Origin: Paracoccus sediminicola
Lineage (GTDB): Bacteria; Pseudomonadota; Alphaproteobacteria; Rhodobacterales; Rhodobacteraceae
Length of the DNA: 64,000 nucleotides
Reading direction: 5' to 3'
Assembly: GCF_027912835.1 (NCBI RefSeq)
Contig: NZ_CP115768.1
Coordinates: 2,021,501 to 2,085,500, forward strand
Positions 36,446-45,349 of this stretch are shown in pieces. A program made the position numbers and the translations under genes. How positions within the stretch are numbered: the stretch's first letter is position 1; each line of letters starts with the position of its first letter. The notes below the pieces were generated by a model that was not told the DNA's origin, did not search any database, and worked only from the letters and a program-made list of their open reading frames with translations.

Positions 36446-36593
36446 CCTGTCACCAGCACGTGACGACAGCGTTCACGAAAATGTCATCCCGTCCGCCGGG
36501 GCCGGATGAAACATTCATCAACGCCCGCACGTATCCCTTCCAGCCCGCAGGCGCGGCGCTTGGCGGCAATGCATATCCAACTGGAGGAACATC

Positions 36594-37118
36594 ATGGCAA
36601 AACATCTCGCGATGGGCGCGGCCCTGCTCGCGCTGTCGACGGCGCCGGCCGTCGCTCAGGATTGGTCGGGGTTCTATGCCGGTGCCGGTATCGGCAATCT
36701 CGAAGTCGATACCAGCGTCGACGGCGTGAAGGAAAACGACATGGCCTATGGCATTCACGCCGGCTATCGGCTCGATGCCGGGCAATGGGTCATCGGCGCC
36801 GAGCTGGAGAACGACTGGACCGATCTGGAACTCGTCCCCGGCGCGATCTCGGTCGATCGCGTCACGCGGCTTAAGGCCACCGCCGGCTATGATATCGGCC
36901 CGGCGCTCGTCTATGTCGCCGCCGGTCGCGCAAATGTCGATGTGGACGGGCTTGGCGATGAATGGGGTGGTTTCTACGGCCTTGGCGCCGCCTATGCCGT
37001 GAATGAACGCAGCATCGTCAGCCTCGAGGTACTCGAACATAATTTCGAGGATATCGGCGGCTCTGGCATCGACGCTGATGCGTGGAGCGCCGGCCTGCGC
37101 GCCTCGTGGAAGTTCTGA
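36594..37118 (+). CDS. Outer-membrane beta-barrel protein (Omp25/opacity-type)
   Basis: A 174-residue protein with signal peptide MAKHLAMGAALLALSTAPAVAQ and GGAGGA about 6 nt before the ATG. The mature part is a series of alternating amphipathic strands separated by polar turns (DWSGFYAGAGIGNLEVD, DMAYGIHAGYRLDAGQWVIGAEL, VTRLKATAGYDIGPALVYVAAG) and ends in phenylalanine (ASWKF), the recognition signal for barrel assembly. Its size fits an 8-stranded barrel as in Omp25/Omp31 and porin-like surface antigens. Role is likely structural or adhesive; no specific function can be claimed. Confidence 0.85.
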   Translation: MAKHLAMGAALLALSTAPAVAQDWSGFYAGAGIGNLEVDTSVDGVKENDMAYGIHAGYRLDAGQWVIGAELENDWTDLELVPGAISVDRVTRLKATAGYDIGPALVYVAAGRANVDVDGLGDEWGGFYGLGAAYAVNERSIVSLEVLEHNFEDIGGSGIDADAWSAGLRASWKF

Positions 37119-37171
37119 TCCACCGCGCGGCGTGAGCCCGGCGACGATTAAACCTTCGCCGTCAAAAGAAT

Positions 37172-37192
37172 GGGGCCGCATCAAGCGGCCCC
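37172..37192. terminator. Hairpin between the outer-membrane barrel gene and lolA
   Basis: GGGGCCGC-ATCAA-GCGGCCCC, an 8-bp stem between converging genes, with moderately T-rich flanks on both sides. Confidence 0.65.
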
Positions 37193-37228
37193 TATTCCTC
37201 TCAGGCAAACATCAGGCAGTCGGCCGAC

Positions 37229-37828
37229 TTACAGCCCGCGGCGGGCCAGCTCGCTGTCGATCACAAAGGTCGAGGGCTGGAAGCTGACGCCCTTGCGCAT
37301 CTCGCCCAGGATCACCGTGGTCTTCTTGCCGGTGTCGTCGGTGACAACCCACTGGCGCAGCTCGGTCGGCGAGGTGAAGACCATCTCGATATTGCCGTAT
37401 TCCGGGTTTGCCGGATCCTGCGCCGTCACCACGGTGGTGTTCTTGCGCTCGCTATGGCCGGTCACCATACCCTGCCGCGCCAGATTCACATTGGGCGCCA
37501 GAATGATCGATAGCGGCGTTTTCGACAGCGGATAGATCTGCGGCCCCTGGTTCGACTTGGCATCGAACACCGCAACCTGCCCGGCCGAGGCAAGCATGAG
37601 CTGGTCCGAATTCTTGTACTCGAACCGCACCCGGTTCGGCCGCTGAATATAGACCGTCCCGGCCGAGATCGTGCCGTCGGGATTCACCTGGGTGAACTCT
37701 GATTGCAGCGTCGTCAGGCTGTTGAGGTAGTTCGAGATGTTGTTGAGCGGGATCTTCTCGGCCAGCGCTGCGGGGGCGGAAACGAGAAGGGCGATGACGG
37801 GCGCGAGTGCGAGAGCGAATTTTTTCAT
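37229..37828 (-). CDS. lolA: Outer-membrane lipoprotein carrier protein LolA
   Basis: A 199-residue periplasmic chaperone with signal peptide MKKFALALAPVIALLVSAPAALA. The mature sequence has the LolA pattern: ISNYLNSLTTLQSEFTQVNPDG, GTVYIQRPNRVRFEY, a VAVFDAKSNQ segment and the late AQDPANPEYGNIEMVFT plus LRQWVVTDDTGKKT. LolA collects lipoproteins from the LolCDE transporter and hands them to LolB or directly to the outer membrane. No lolCDE or ftsK genes are in view. Its stop lies near a hairpin shared with the converging barrel gene. Confidence 0.92.
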   Translation of the reverse strand: MKKFALALAPVIALLVSAPAALAEKIPLNNISNYLNSLTTLQSEFTQVNPDGTISAGTVYIQRPNRVRFEYKNSDQLMLASAGQVAVFDAKSNQGPQIYPLSKTPLSIILAPNVNLARQGMVTGHSERKNTTVVTAQDPANPEYGNIEMVFTSPTELRQWVVTDDTGKKTTVILGEMRKGVSFQPSTFVIDSELARRGL

Positions 37829-38018
37829 GCGTCCTTTATGGCTGTCTTTCCAATTACATGCACATCACCTGTTGGCGATTGTTGCAGGGCGAACGCGCGC
37901 AACTGCGTGAGCGTTCCGACACGGTTCCGGCACCGAAATGTGAGCCGCGCACCGTCGCCCCGGCAACCGGCGCGGTTACTGAGTCCCTCCGCCCGCCTGC
38001 GGCGCAAGGGCCGCGCGA

Positions 38019-38432
38019 TCAGGTCGCGAAGATGCCGTCCCAGTCGGCAAAGCCCTTTACCTCGATCGGATTGCCCGACGGATCGGTGAAGAACATGGTC
38101 GATTGCTCGCCCGGCTCGCCCGCGAACCGCGTCTGCGGCGGCAGGATGAATTCGGTTCCCGCCGCTTTCAGCCGGTCGGCCAGCGCCTGCCAATCGGCCT
38201 GTTTCATCACCAGCCCCAGATGCGGCATCGGTACCATGTGATCCCCGACCCTGCCCGTCGGCGCGGTGGCGAAAGCCTCGCCCAGATGCAGGCTGATCTG
38301 ATGGCCGAAGAAATCAAAATCGACCCAGCTTTCGGTGCTCCGCCCCTCGGCGCATCCCAGAACATCGCCGTAAAAGCGGCGCGCCTCTTCCAGATCATGA
38401 ACGTGATAGGCAAGGTGAAAACGGGTTTCCAT
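38019..38432 (-). CDS. VOC-family (glyoxalase/bleomycin resistance) protein
   Basis: A 137-residue protein of two paired beta-alpha-beta-beta-beta modules. Metal-site His and Glu candidates are in TRFHLAYHVHDLEEARRFYGDVLGC, FGHQISLHLGE, PHLGLVM and FFTDPSGNPIEVKGF, the last a signature of metal-binding VOC proteins. Family members include glyoxalases, dioxygenases and antibiotic-binding proteins; no reaction can be assigned. The ATG at 38432 has AGGAG 6 nt upstream; the preceding ATG (38435) is only 3 nt from it. It is divergent from dtd. Confidence 0.82.
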   Translation of the reverse strand: METRFHLAYHVHDLEEARRFYGDVLGCAEGRSTESWVDFDFFGHQISLHLGEAFATAPTGRVGDHMVPMPHLGLVMKQADWQALADRLKAAGTEFILPPQTRFAGEPGEQSTMFFTDPSGNPIEVKGFADWDGIFAT

Positions 38433-38564
38433 CATCGGCTCCTTTCGATCTCTAAGCGCAACTGACCGCATCGGGGCGGCAGAGGCAATGCCCGGCATCA
38501 TCGGGATGACATCCGCGCCGGGATCGGCCAGTCTCATAGCGTTCCGCCAGCAAGAGGCATCGTC

Positions 38565-39014
38565 ATGCGCGCCCTGATCCAGAGAGTTACCCAAGCCTCC
38601 GTCACCGTCGACGGCCGCGTCATCGGACAGACCGGCCCCGGCCTGCTGATTCTGGTCTGCGCCATGCAAGGCGATGAGGACAGTGCCGCGGACAAGCTCG
38701 CCGCCCGCGTGGCCAAGCTGCGCATCTTCCGCGACGAGCAGGGCAAGATGAACCGCTCGCTTGTCGACACCGGCGGCGGCGCTCTGGTCATCAGCCAGTT
38801 CACGCTTGCCGCCGACACGCGCTCCGGCAACCGCCCCGGCTTCTCGGCTGCGGCGCCGCCTGCCGAGGGCGAGGCGCTTTATCGCCGCTTTGCCGAGGCT
38901 CTCGGCGCGCTCGGCCCTCAGGTCGCCACAGGCCAGTTCGGCGCCGAAATGCAAGTGGCGCTTATCAATGACGGCCCGGTTACCATCTGGCTCGACAGCG
39001 CGGAGCGCGGCTGA
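38565..39014 (+). CDS. dtd: D-aminoacyl-tRNA deacylase
   Basis: A 149-residue tRNA-editing enzyme that removes D-amino acids from tRNA. Motifs are [17 protein letters not shown] at the start, [20 protein letters not shown] (the SQFTL active-site segment) and [12 protein letters not shown] (the NxGPxT/V chiral-proofreading Gly-Pro). The length is that of the DTD1 family. A long gap of about 320 bases separates it from the helicase gene. Confidence 0.95.
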   Translation: MRALIQRVTQASVTVDGRVIGQTGPGLLILVCAMQGDEDSAADKLAARVAKLRIFRDEQGKMNRSLVDTGGGALVISQFTLAADTRSGNRPGFSAAAPPAEGEALYRRFAEALGALGPQVATGQFGAEMQVALINDGPVTIWLDSAERG

Positions 39015-39332
39015 CGGGAACGCGCCGCGCGCCTCAGCACGAGTGGTCGGCGCCAATGTCCTGCGCTTATTTTCAGAGTCTTTGCACAGGCTGTGTACGC
39101 GCTGTGTGCGCGGCTTTCGGTGCATCGGCGCTTGACTTCTCTTCGCCGAACCCTCATCTCCTGCCCAACCCCGGACCCGCGTGCTGCCGCGTGTGCAGCC
39201 AGTCGCGGCCGGGCTTTGAACAGGTTCCCACAGACACGCAGGGGCACCGTCGGGCCGCCGTATCATGGCCCGCACCCCTTCGCGGCACAGCGCCGCCACG
39301 CCGCGCCCGATACGGGTGCGCGGCAGAGATGA
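39015..39332. other. Intergenic region between dtd and the DEAD-box helicase gene
   Basis: These 318 bases show no credible ORF with family similarity and no tRNA. DEAD-box helicase leaders of RhlE/DeaD type are often long and cold-responsive; this could be such a leader, but I see no specific motif that proves it. Confidence 0.35.
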
Positions 39333-40718
39333 ATGACTGATATGAATACCGAAAAACGCCGCCCCCGCCGCGGCCAGAAACCCCGCCCGCAATCGCAGCG
39401 CGGCCCGCGCCCCGACGATGTCCGGCGCCGCCGCGCCCCGGCCCGTGATCCGGTCGAGACCGGCCCGTTCTTCGAGATGGGCATCGACGCGCGGATCAAC
39501 GCCAACCTGGCCCCGATGGGGCTGACCGAGCCGACGCCGATCCAGAAGCAATCCATTCCGCATATCGTGCAAGGCACTGATATCCTCGGACTTGCCCAGA
39601 CCGGATCGGGCAAGACAGCGGCCTTCTCGCTGCCCATGCTGACCCGGTTGCTGGCGCATGGCCGCAAGCCCGAGCCCGGCACCTGCCGCGCCCTGATCCT
39701 TGCACCCACGCGCGAACTCGCCACCCAGATCGCGCAGGCCGTGGACAGCTTCGCCGAGGGCACCCCGATCCGCAGCTTCCGCGTCGTCGGCGGCGCCTCG
39801 ATCAACGTGCAGATCCAGCGGATCGAGCGTGGGGTCGACGTGCTGATCGCCACGCCGGGCCGCCTGATCGACCTGATGGACCGCAAGGCGGTGGACCTGT
39901 CAAAAACCGAATATCTGGTTCTCGACGAGGCCGACCAGATGCTGGATATCGGCTTTATCCACGCGCTGCGCCGAATCGCGAAAACCTTGCCTGCGCAGCG
40001 CCAGACGCTGCTGTTCTCGGCCACCATGCCGAAGCTGATGGAAGAGCTCGCCGGGACCTATCTGAACAACCCCGAGCGTGTGCAGGTGAACCCGCCGGGC
40101 AAGGCCGCCGAAAAGATCGACCAGGGCGTGCATTTCGTCAATCAGGGCGACAAGGCCGCCTTGCTGGCCGAATATATGTCCAAGCATCCGGGCGAGCTGG
40201 CCATCGTCTTCGGCCGCACCAAATACGGCTCGGAGAAACTGGCCAAGCTGCTCGACAAATGGGGCTTCTCGGTCGCCGCGATCCACGGCAATAAGAGCCA
40301 GGGCCAGCGGGAACGCGCGCTGAGCTCGTTCCGTGAGGGCAAGACGCAGGTGCTGGTGGCGACCGATGTCGCCGCGCGGGGGCTTGATATCCCGCAAGTC
40401 GCGCATGTCTATAATTACGACCTGCCGAACGTGCCCGAAAACTATGTCCACCGCATCGGCCGCACCGCACGCGCCGGGCGCGACGGGCGCGCCGTCGCCT
40501 TCTGCGCGCCGGGCGAGATCGGTGAGCTTCGTGCCATCGAAAAGGCGATGAAAGCCGCGATCCCTGTGATCGGCGGCGAGGCCCCGCCCGAGCAGAAGCC
40601 GGCTACGCGCGGGCGTGGCCGAGGGGGCAATCGTCCGCGGCAGGGCGGCAATGCGGCGCCCTCGAAGCGCCCGGCCCGGCGCCCTTCGCGTCAGCCTAAA
40701 AGCCGTCAGAACGCCTGA
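39333..40718 (+). CDS. DEAD-box RNA helicase (RhlE-type)
   Basis: A 461-residue ATP-dependent RNA helicase. A basic Arg/Pro-rich N-terminal tail (about 1-40) precedes the Q-motif (GLTEPTPIQKQSIP). Then come AQTGSGKTAAF, PTRELATQIA, TPGRLIDLM, VLDEADQMLD, SATMPKLMEEL, ATDVAARGLDIP and HRIGRTARAGRDG, all in order. The C-terminus is a basic, RGG/RPA-rich tail likely to bind RNA. The order of motifs and moderate length fit RhlE; DeaD-type proteins are longer with an extra RNA-binding domain. It may join RNase E-based decay complexes. A 13-bp hairpin follows. Confidence 0.93.
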   Translation: MTDMNTEKRRPRRGQKPRPQSQRGPRPDDVRRRRAPARDPVETGPFFEMGIDARINANLAPMGLTEPTPIQKQSIPHIVQGTDILGLAQTGSGKTAAFSLPMLTRLLAHGRKPEPGTCRALILAPTRELATQIAQAVDSFAEGTPIRSFRVVGGASINVQIQRIERGVDVLIATPGRLIDLMDRKAVDLSKTEYLVLDEADQMLDIGFIHALRRIAKTLPAQRQTLLFSATMPKLMEELAGTYLNNPERVQVNPPGKAAEKIDQGVHFVNQGDKAALLAEYMSKHPGELAIVFGRTKYGSEKLAKLLDKWGFSVAAIHGNKSQGQRERALSSFREGKTQVLVATDVAARGLDIPQVAHVYNYDLPNVPENYVHRIGRTARAGRDGRAVAFCAPGEIGELRAIEKAMKAAIPVIGGEAPPEQKPATRGRGRGGNRPRQGGNAAPSKRPARRPSRQPKSRQNA

Positions 40719-40742
40719 GCCGCAGGCTGCTATTCGACACGG

Positions 40743-40776
40743 AAAAGGCCGCGGGGTTACGCCCCCGCGGCCTTTC
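40743..40776. terminator. Bidirectional terminator between helicase and MFS genes
   Basis: AAAGGCCGCGGGG / CCCCGCGGCCTTT, a 13-bp stem with a 6-nt loop and T/A edges between two converging genes. Confidence 0.88.
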
Positions 40777-40802
40777 TCATGGCTGACACCGCGACGGCTC
40801 GA

Positions 40803-41999
40803 TCAGGCCCGCGCGCGAAACCTCAGTCGAGGCAGCGAGGCTGCCGCGGCCAGCCATGCCAGCACCGCGCAGCATGCGATCGCAGGGACCATCGTGGCCG
40901 AGCTGTTATCCATGAACGGCGCCACGACGGCGATCATGATGCCACCGGTCAGCATCTGCATCGTGCCGCCCAGCGACGAGGCCAGACCAGCGATCTCGGG
41001 ATGCGGATCAAGCGCCATGACCATCGTCGTCGGCATGACCAGCCCGAGACAGGCATTGGCCACGAACAGCCCCGCCACCACCACCGGCAGCGCGTCCACC
41101 CCCAGCAACACGAGCGTCGTCAGAAGCAGCTGAAGGCTGGCAAAGGCGGTGATGGCGAGCGAGATCACCCGCTCCATCCCGAACCTCTCGGCCAGCCGCC
41201 CGGCGAATTGCGAGGCCGTGAAAAAGCCGATCGCATTGATCGCGAAGGCGACCGAAAAGCCGGTCGGCCCTAGCCCGTACTGGCCGGTATAGACAAAGCT
41301 CGCCGTCGACAGGAACACGAAGAAGCTCGACAGGCCGAATGCACCGATCATGGTCAGCCCGACAAAGCGCCGGTCGGTGAGCAGCAGCTTGATCCCCGCG
41401 GCCATCTGCGCGGGTCGGATCGGGCGGCGGCGCGTTTCCGGCAGGGTTTCGGGCAGCACGAAAAGGATTAGACAGAGGCTCAGCGCGGCGGCGACGGCGA
41501 GCACGGCAAAAATGTCGCGCCAGTCGCCCCAGGCCAGCACAAGCGAGCCGCTGAGCGGGGCGAGCATGGGCGAGATCGAGATGACGATCATGATCGCCGC
41601 CATCATGCGCGCCGCCGCGGGTCCGGTCGCCATATCGCGGATCACCGCGCGCGGCACCACCATCAGCGTTGCCGCGCCCAGCCCCTGAAACCCCCGTGCC
41701 ACCAGAAGCCAGCCGAGGCTTGGCGCCAGTGCGGCAGCGATGGTCGCAACCAGAAAGATCACCACGCCGATCACCAGCGGTGTCTTGCGGCCTGTCGCAT
41801 CGGACATTGGCCCATAGATCATCTGAGCGATTCCGAAGACGAGGAAATAGGCGGTCAGCGTCTGCGCTGCGCCGGCCTCGGTCGTGCCGAGATCCTCTGC
41901 CACGCTGCGCAGCGCGGGGAGATACATGTCGATCGCAAACGGACCGACGGCGGAGAGAAGCCCTAGAATCAGGGCCATGCGAAACAACGGGTCGCGCAT
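40803..41999 (-). CDS. Bcr/CflA-type MFS drug exporter
   Basis: A 398-residue 12-segment transporter. It has MSDATGRKTPLVIGV between segments 2 and 3 (the MFS motif A form), LVARGFQGLGAATLMVVPRAVIRDM, the Bcr-family signature around segment 4, and APLSGSLVLAWGDWRDIFAVLA (motif C region). Family members export bicyclomycin, chloramphenicol, sulfonamides or dipeptides; the natural substrate is unknown. The ATG at 41999 follows AGG with about 7-nt spacing; an upstream in-frame ATG would add 17 polar residues. It is divergent from tdk. Confidence 0.87.
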   Translation of the reverse strand: MRDPLFRMALILGLLSAVGPFAIDMYLPALRSVAEDLGTTEAGAAQTLTAYFLVFGIAQMIYGPMSDATGRKTPLVIGVVIFLVATIAAALAPSLGWLLVARGFQGLGAATLMVVPRAVIRDMATGPAAARMMAAIMIVISISPMLAPLSGSLVLAWGDWRDIFAVLAVAAALSLCLILFVLPETLPETRRRPIRPAQMAAGIKLLLTDRRFVGLTMIGAFGLSSFFVFLSTASFVYTGQYGLGPTGFSVAFAINAIGFFTASQFAGRLAERFGMERVISLAITAFASLQLLLTTLVLLGVDALPVVVAGLFVANACLGLVMPTTMVMALDPHPEIAGLASSLGGTMQMLTGGIMIAVVAPFMDNSSATMVPAIACCAVLAWLAAAASLPRLRFRARA

Positions 42000-42174
42000 C
42001 TGAAAACCTGCGATGTAAAGAATGTGAAAACGAAGCGCGATGAATCGCACTGCCAGAATCGCCGCCGCCTCGGCTTCGATCTGCCACGATGTGCGCGCTT
42101 TTACAAGCCCGATCAGCCGGTTGCCCTCGCCTCTCTGTCTTGTCGGGCGGGCCGGGCGACGCTATGCCCCGGCC

Positions 42175-42747
42175 ATGGCCAAGCTGTATTTCCATTATTC
42201 GACCATGAATGCCGGCAAAAGCACGCTGCTGTTGCAGGCCTCGTATAATTATCGCGAGCGCGGGATGGAGACGCTGCTGCTGATCGCCTCTCTCGACGAC
42301 CGGGCCGGAGCCGGCCGGATCGGCTCGCGGATCGGAATCTCCTGCGAGGCGACGGCCTTTGGCCCCGAGGCGGATCTGTTCGCGCTGATCGGCGCCGATG
42401 AACGCCAGCTCTCCTGCGTGTTCGTCGACGAGGCGCAGTTTCTTTCGCGCGATCAGGTCTGGCAGCTCGCCCGCGTTGCCGACGATCTGGGCATTCCGGT
42501 GATGGCTTACGGGCTGCGCGTCGATTTCCGTGGCGAGCTGTTCCCCGGCTCGGCGGCGCTGCTGGCGCTCGCAGACGATCTGCGCGAGGTGCGCACGATC
42601 TGTCATTGCGGACGCAAGGCAACGATGGTGATCCGGCGCGGCGAGGACGGGCAGGCTGTGACCGATGGCGCGCAGGTGCAGGTCGGCGGAAACGAGACCT
42701 ATGTCTCGCTCTGCCGCCGCCACTGGCGCGAGGCCGTCGCGGACTGA
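42175..42747 (+). CDS. tdk: Thymidine kinase
   Basis: A 190-residue TK1-type salvage enzyme. The P-loop is YSTMNAGKSTLLLQASYNYRERG, the Walker B-like catalytic region is SCVFVDEAQFLSRDQVWQL, and the lasso region is PVMAYGLRVDFRGELFPGS. The structural zinc ligands are in ICHCGRKATM and SLCRRHW. The start is the ATG where homology begins (MAKLYFHYSTMN); no strong ribosome binding site is visible. It heads a plus-strand run of genes with another dTMP-supply gene (tmk) further on. Confidence 0.94.
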   Translation: MAKLYFHYSTMNAGKSTLLLQASYNYRERGMETLLLIASLDDRAGAGRIGSRIGISCEATAFGPEADLFALIGADERQLSCVFVDEAQFLSRDQVWQLARVADDLGIPVMAYGLRVDFRGELFPGSAALLALADDLREVRTICHCGRKATMVIRRGEDGQAVTDGAQVQVGGNETYVSLCRRHWREAVAD

Positions 42748-42827
42748 GCCAGCCGCGCCAGTCGCGGGCGGAACTGCTTGCCGATCAGGCATATCCCTGC
42801 CAGTTTGCCGATGTGGGAGGCAGGGCG

Positions 42828-43502
42828 ATGCAATACGACAGCAAGCCGCGCAAAAAGCTCGACTCCGCCGAGATCGGGGCAATTGCGCATCTTTATCGCG
42901 GCGAGGTCTATCGCTCGACCATCTGGCGCACCCGGCTCGATACCACCACGAACTGGTCGGTGGTGACGCTCGGCGTGGCGTTGTCGATCACCTATTCCGC
43001 GCCACAGGCCTCGCCGCTGCCGCTGGTTCTGGTCGGGATCCTCATCATCTTCTTTCTCATGCAGGAGGCGCGGCGCTATCGCTATTTCAATGTCTGGCGC
43101 GCCCGCTGTCGCTGGATGGAGCTGCATTTCTATGCACCCATGCTGCGCGAGGGCGATCTGCATCTGGAAGAGCACTGGCAGGACCGGCTGGCCGACGACT
43201 ATCTGCACCCGCGCTATCACGTCAGCATGTGGACCGCCGTCGGACGACGGATCCGGCGCAACTATATCTGGATTCTGCTGATTCAGACCGTCGCCTATCT
43301 GGGCAAGCTGATCGTCCATCCGACGCCGCTGGAATCCACGGCGCAACTGCTGGAGCGTGCGTCGATCGGGCCGGTGCCTGGCTGGATCATCCTGTCGCTT
43401 GGGGCGTTTTACTGCATCAGCTGGGCGGTGATTGCTGTCATCAGCGACCGGCAGGATGCGCAGCGCGCCAAACGCCGGCGCGATCCTCTGGGGATGGGCT
43501 GA
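42828..43502 (+). CDS. DUF2270 integral membrane protein
   Basis: A 224-residue protein of a widespread uncharacterised family. The N-terminus (KKLDSAEIGAIAHLYRGEVYRSTIWRTRLDTTTNWSVV) is the most conserved part. It is followed by paired membrane segments at about 45-80, a basic cytoplasmic section (RRYRYFNVWRARCRWMELHFYAPML) and two more segments near the C-terminus. No function is known. A GGGAGG box about 7 nt before the ATG supports this start. It lies between tdk and a D,D-carboxypeptidase gene and may be co-transcribed with them. Confidence 0.82.
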   Translation: MQYDSKPRKKLDSAEIGAIAHLYRGEVYRSTIWRTRLDTTTNWSVVTLGVALSITYSAPQASPLPLVLVGILIIFFLMQEARRYRYFNVWRARCRWMELHFYAPMLREGDLHLEEHWQDRLADDYLHPRYHVSMWTAVGRRIRRNYIWILLIQTVAYLGKLIVHPTPLESTAQLLERASIGPVPGWIILSLGAFYCISWAVIAVISDRQDAQRAKRRRDPLGMG

Positions 43503-43602
43503 GACACAGGTCGGCGACGCAGCACATCGTTGCGGCAGCGCCCGTCATGCGGTAATCCTGACCTCAAATCCGGCATATCGCCCAAAAAGACAGGCACACC
43601 CC

Positions 43603-44745
43603 ATGCGCGCAGCTCTGATCGCCATTTTCGCCCTTCTGCTGCCGATCCAGGCACTGGCTTTCGAAACCAATGCCCGCACCGCCTGGGTCTATGATGTCGG
43701 CACCGGCACGGTGCTGCTGGAAAAGAACGCCGATCAGGCCGTGCCGCCCGCCTCGATGTCGAAGCTGATGACCGTCTATATGCTGTTCGAGGCGGTGCGC
43801 GACGGTCGCTTGCAGATGGACACCCGGCTGCCGGTCTCGACCAAGGCGCGGCAGATGGCCGGGTCCACCATGTTTCTGAACGAACAGGACCGCCCCACCG
43901 TCGAAGAGCTGATCAAGGGCATCATCGTTCTGTCGGGCAATGACGCTTGCGTGGTGGTGGCCGAAGGGCTGGCGGGGACCGAAGACGCTTTCGCGCGACA
44001 GATGAACGACAAGGCGAAGGCGCTCGGGATGAATAATTCCAACTTCGCCAATTCGTCGGGCTGGCCGCATCCCGATCACGTCATGTCGGCGCATGATCTC
44101 GGCATCCTGGCCGAGCATCTCATCAATGATTTCCCCGAGCTCTACAAATATTTTGCCCTGACAGAGTTTCCCTATGACAACCGCGCCCCGGCGAACCGCT
44201 TTAATCGCAATCCGCTGCTGAAGCTCGGCATCGGCGCAGACGGGCTGAAGACGGGCCACACCGAAGAGGCAGGCTATGGGCTTGTCGGCTCGGCCGTGCA
44301 GGGCGACCGGCGGGTCATCTTCGTTGTGACCGGCATGGCCACCGAGGCCGCCCGCGCCGAGGAGGCCGAGCGGATCGCAGCATGGGCGTTTCGCGACTTC
44401 ACCATGAAAGAGGTCGTGCCGCAGGGCGAAACCGTTGCCGAGGCGTCGGTCTGGCTGGGTGCGAAGTCAAATGTCGCGCTGACCACGCAGAACGGTCTGA
44501 ACGTGCTGATGCCGATCGGCGCCGAACAGGGCGTGACCGCCGAGGCGGTCTATTCCGGCCCGATCCAGGCGCCGATCTCGGAAGGCGACCGGCTGGGCAT
44601 GTTGCAGATCCAGATCCCGGGTGTGGGTCCGGCGAATGTGCCGCTGGTGGCCGCCGAGAATGTCGAGGCGGCGGGGTTTGTCGGCCGTCTGCGGAGCGCC
44701 GCGTTCCGTCTGGGCGGAGAAGCCTGGCAGGCGACGCGGCAGTAA
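43603..44745 (+). CDS. D-alanyl-D-alanine carboxypeptidase (PBP5/6-type)
   Basis: A 380-residue periplasmic penicillin-binding protein that trims the terminal D-Ala of peptidoglycan pentapeptides. The signal peptide is MRAALIAIFALLLPIQALA. Catalytic motifs are SMSKL (SxxK, in VPPASMSKLMTVY), SGN (in IVLSGNDACVVVAEG) and KTG (in GLKTGHTEEAGYG). The C-terminal ~100 residues form the beta domain typical of PBP5/6. I see no clear amphipathic membrane anchor at the very end. tmk starts 7 nt downstream. Confidence 0.93.
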   Translation: MRAALIAIFALLLPIQALAFETNARTAWVYDVGTGTVLLEKNADQAVPPASMSKLMTVYMLFEAVRDGRLQMDTRLPVSTKARQMAGSTMFLNEQDRPTVEELIKGIIVLSGNDACVVVAEGLAGTEDAFARQMNDKAKALGMNNSNFANSSGWPHPDHVMSAHDLGILAEHLINDFPELYKYFALTEFPYDNRAPANRFNRNPLLKLGIGADGLKTGHTEEAGYGLVGSAVQGDRRVIFVVTGMATEAARAEEAERIAAWAFRDFTMKEVVPQGETVAEASVWLGAKSNVALTTQNGLNVLMPIGAEQGVTAEAVYSGPIQAPISEGDRLGMLQIQIPGVGPANVPLVAAENVEAAGFVGRLRSAAFRLGGEAWQATRQ

Positions 44746-44752
44746 TTCGGGC

Positions 44753-45349
44753 ATGTTCATCAGCTTCGAGGGCATTGACGGCAGCGGCAAGACCACGCAG
44801 GCGCGCCTGCTGGCCGAAGCGCTGCGTGCCGAGGGGCGCGAGGTGGTGCTGACGCGCGAGCCCGGCGGGTCCGACGGGGCCGAGCTGATCCGTCGCCTTC
44901 TGGTCGAGGGCGGGGCCGAGCGGTGGTCGCCCGAGACCGAGATCCTGCTTTTCAATGCCGCCCGCCGCGATCATCTGGAACGCAGCATCCTCCCGGCGCT
45001 CGAACGCGGCGCGGTTGTCGTCACCGACCGTTTCGCCGATTCGACCCGGGTCTATCAAGGTGCCACACGGGGTGATCTGGTGGACAAGGTCGAGAGCCTG
45101 CACCGTCTGATGATCGGGATCGAGCCGGACCGGACATTCGTGATCGACATCTCACCAGAGGACGGGCTCGCTCGCGGGGCCGCGCGCGGCGGGACCGAGG
45201 ATCGCTTTGAATCTATGGGGCTTGGCTTTCAGGAAAAGCTGCGGGCGGGCTTTCTCTCGCTGGCCGATGCCCATCCAAAGAGGGTCCGCGTCATCGACGG
45301 CAGCGGCAGCGCAGACGAAGTCGCCGCCCGCGTCCGGGCCGCGTTATGA
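44753..45349 (+). CDS. tmk: Thymidylate kinase
   Basis: A 198-residue enzyme making dTDP from dTMP. The P-loop is FISFEGIDGSGKTTQARLLA, followed by the TREPGGSDGAELIRRLL segment, VVTDRFADSTRVYQG and a lid region RGAARGGTEDRFESMG. The start follows the preceding stop by 7 nt. Its stop overlaps the start of holB (ATGA), so tmk and holB are coupled, a gene pair conserved across many bacteria. Confidence 0.96.
   Translation: MFISFEGIDGSGKTTQARLLAEALRAEGREVVLTREPGGSDGAELIRRLLVEGGAERWSPETEILLFNAARRDHLERSILPALERGAVVVTDRFADSTRVYQGATRGDLVDKVESLHRLMIGIEPDRTFVIDISPEDGLARGAARGGTEDRFESMGLGFQEKLRAGFLSLADAHPKRVRVIDGSGSADEVAARVRAAL

Noticed and set aside
38433..39659. Long upstream extension of the VOC gene frame
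   Set aside because: It runs antisense through dtd and the helicase start; the VOC homology and ribosome binding site start at 38432.
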